This document shows, in pieces, positions 5,548 to 5,567 of a stretch of 5,567 nt of DNA. Positions within the stretch are counted from its first letter, which is position 1; the number at the start of each line of letters is the position of its first letter. Made by a program: the position numbers and the translations under genes. Source of the stretch: Clostridiales bacterium. GTDB lineage: Bacteria; Bacillota; Clostridia; Lachnospirales; WQUN01. Under the pieces are notes generated by a model, which was not told where the DNA came from, made no database searches, and saw nothing but the letters and a program-made list of their open reading frames with translations. The DNA is taken from positions 1 through 5,567 of the forward strand of contig JAISWA010000055.1 of assembly GCA_031271275.1 (NCBI GenBank), read 5' to 3'.

Positions 5548-5567
5548 AAAAAAAGGTATTGCGCAAT
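5548..5567 (-). terminator. Probable partial terminator of a gene beyond the right edge
   Basis: On the minus strand the perfect palindrome ATTGCGCAAT (5558-5567) is followed by ACC and seven Ts (5548-5554), with more T-rich sequence after. This looks like the right half of a stem with its T-tract. The left half would lie outside the window, so the call rests on the palindrome and T-run alone. Confidence 0.45.

Overview
The window looks like chromosomal DNA of a low-to-mid GC Gram-positive bacterium, most likely an uncultured anaerobic Clostridia member of the Oscillospiraceae/Ruminococcaceae or Christensenellales type. The clues are two lipoprotein (not periplasmic) solute-binding proteins, a long Thr/Ala linker behind the lipobox, purine-rich Shine-Dalgarno sites, and a CUT1 sugar-transport operon without its own ATPase gene. 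The taxon is an inference from style, not from a marker gene.

All supported genes lie on the minus strand, so the window is transcribed from right to left. At the right edge there is what looks like half of a terminator for a gene outside the window. Then come a 175-base regulatory gap, a stand-alone lipoprotein solute-binding protein of about 530 residues (3800-5392), and a 193-base regulatory gap. Next is a three-gene ABC importer operon: binding lipoprotein (2110-3606), MalF/UgpA-type permease (1155-2057) and MalG/UgpE-type permease (297-1151). A strong rho-independent terminator (224-267) closes this operon. To its left a separate promoter drives the first 51 codons of a TrkA-type NAD-binding protein (1-154), cut by the window edge.

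The operon is a CUT1 carbohydrate importer. The lipoprotein captures a sugar or oligosaccharide outside the membrane, the two six-helix permeases form the channel, and both carry the EAA loop that docks an ATPase. No ATPase gene is present; in Firmicutes a shared MsmX/UgpC-type ATPase encoded elsewhere commonly serves such systems. The second binding protein is of a different, longer type (YtcQ/LipO-like) and has no permease of its own here. It may feed the same permeases, serve another transporter, or act as a sensor. No terminator is visible between it and the operon, so read-through is possible.

The gene content is ordinary. The points worth a second look are regulatory and structural. An inverted repeat is centred exactly in the -35/-10 spacer of the operon promoter. 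The two binding-protein promoters share a -10 plus GCGGT block. A perfect eight-unit TTAA peptide repeat is written with varied synonymous codons. I found no mobile element, CRISPR array, RNA gene or clearly new system.
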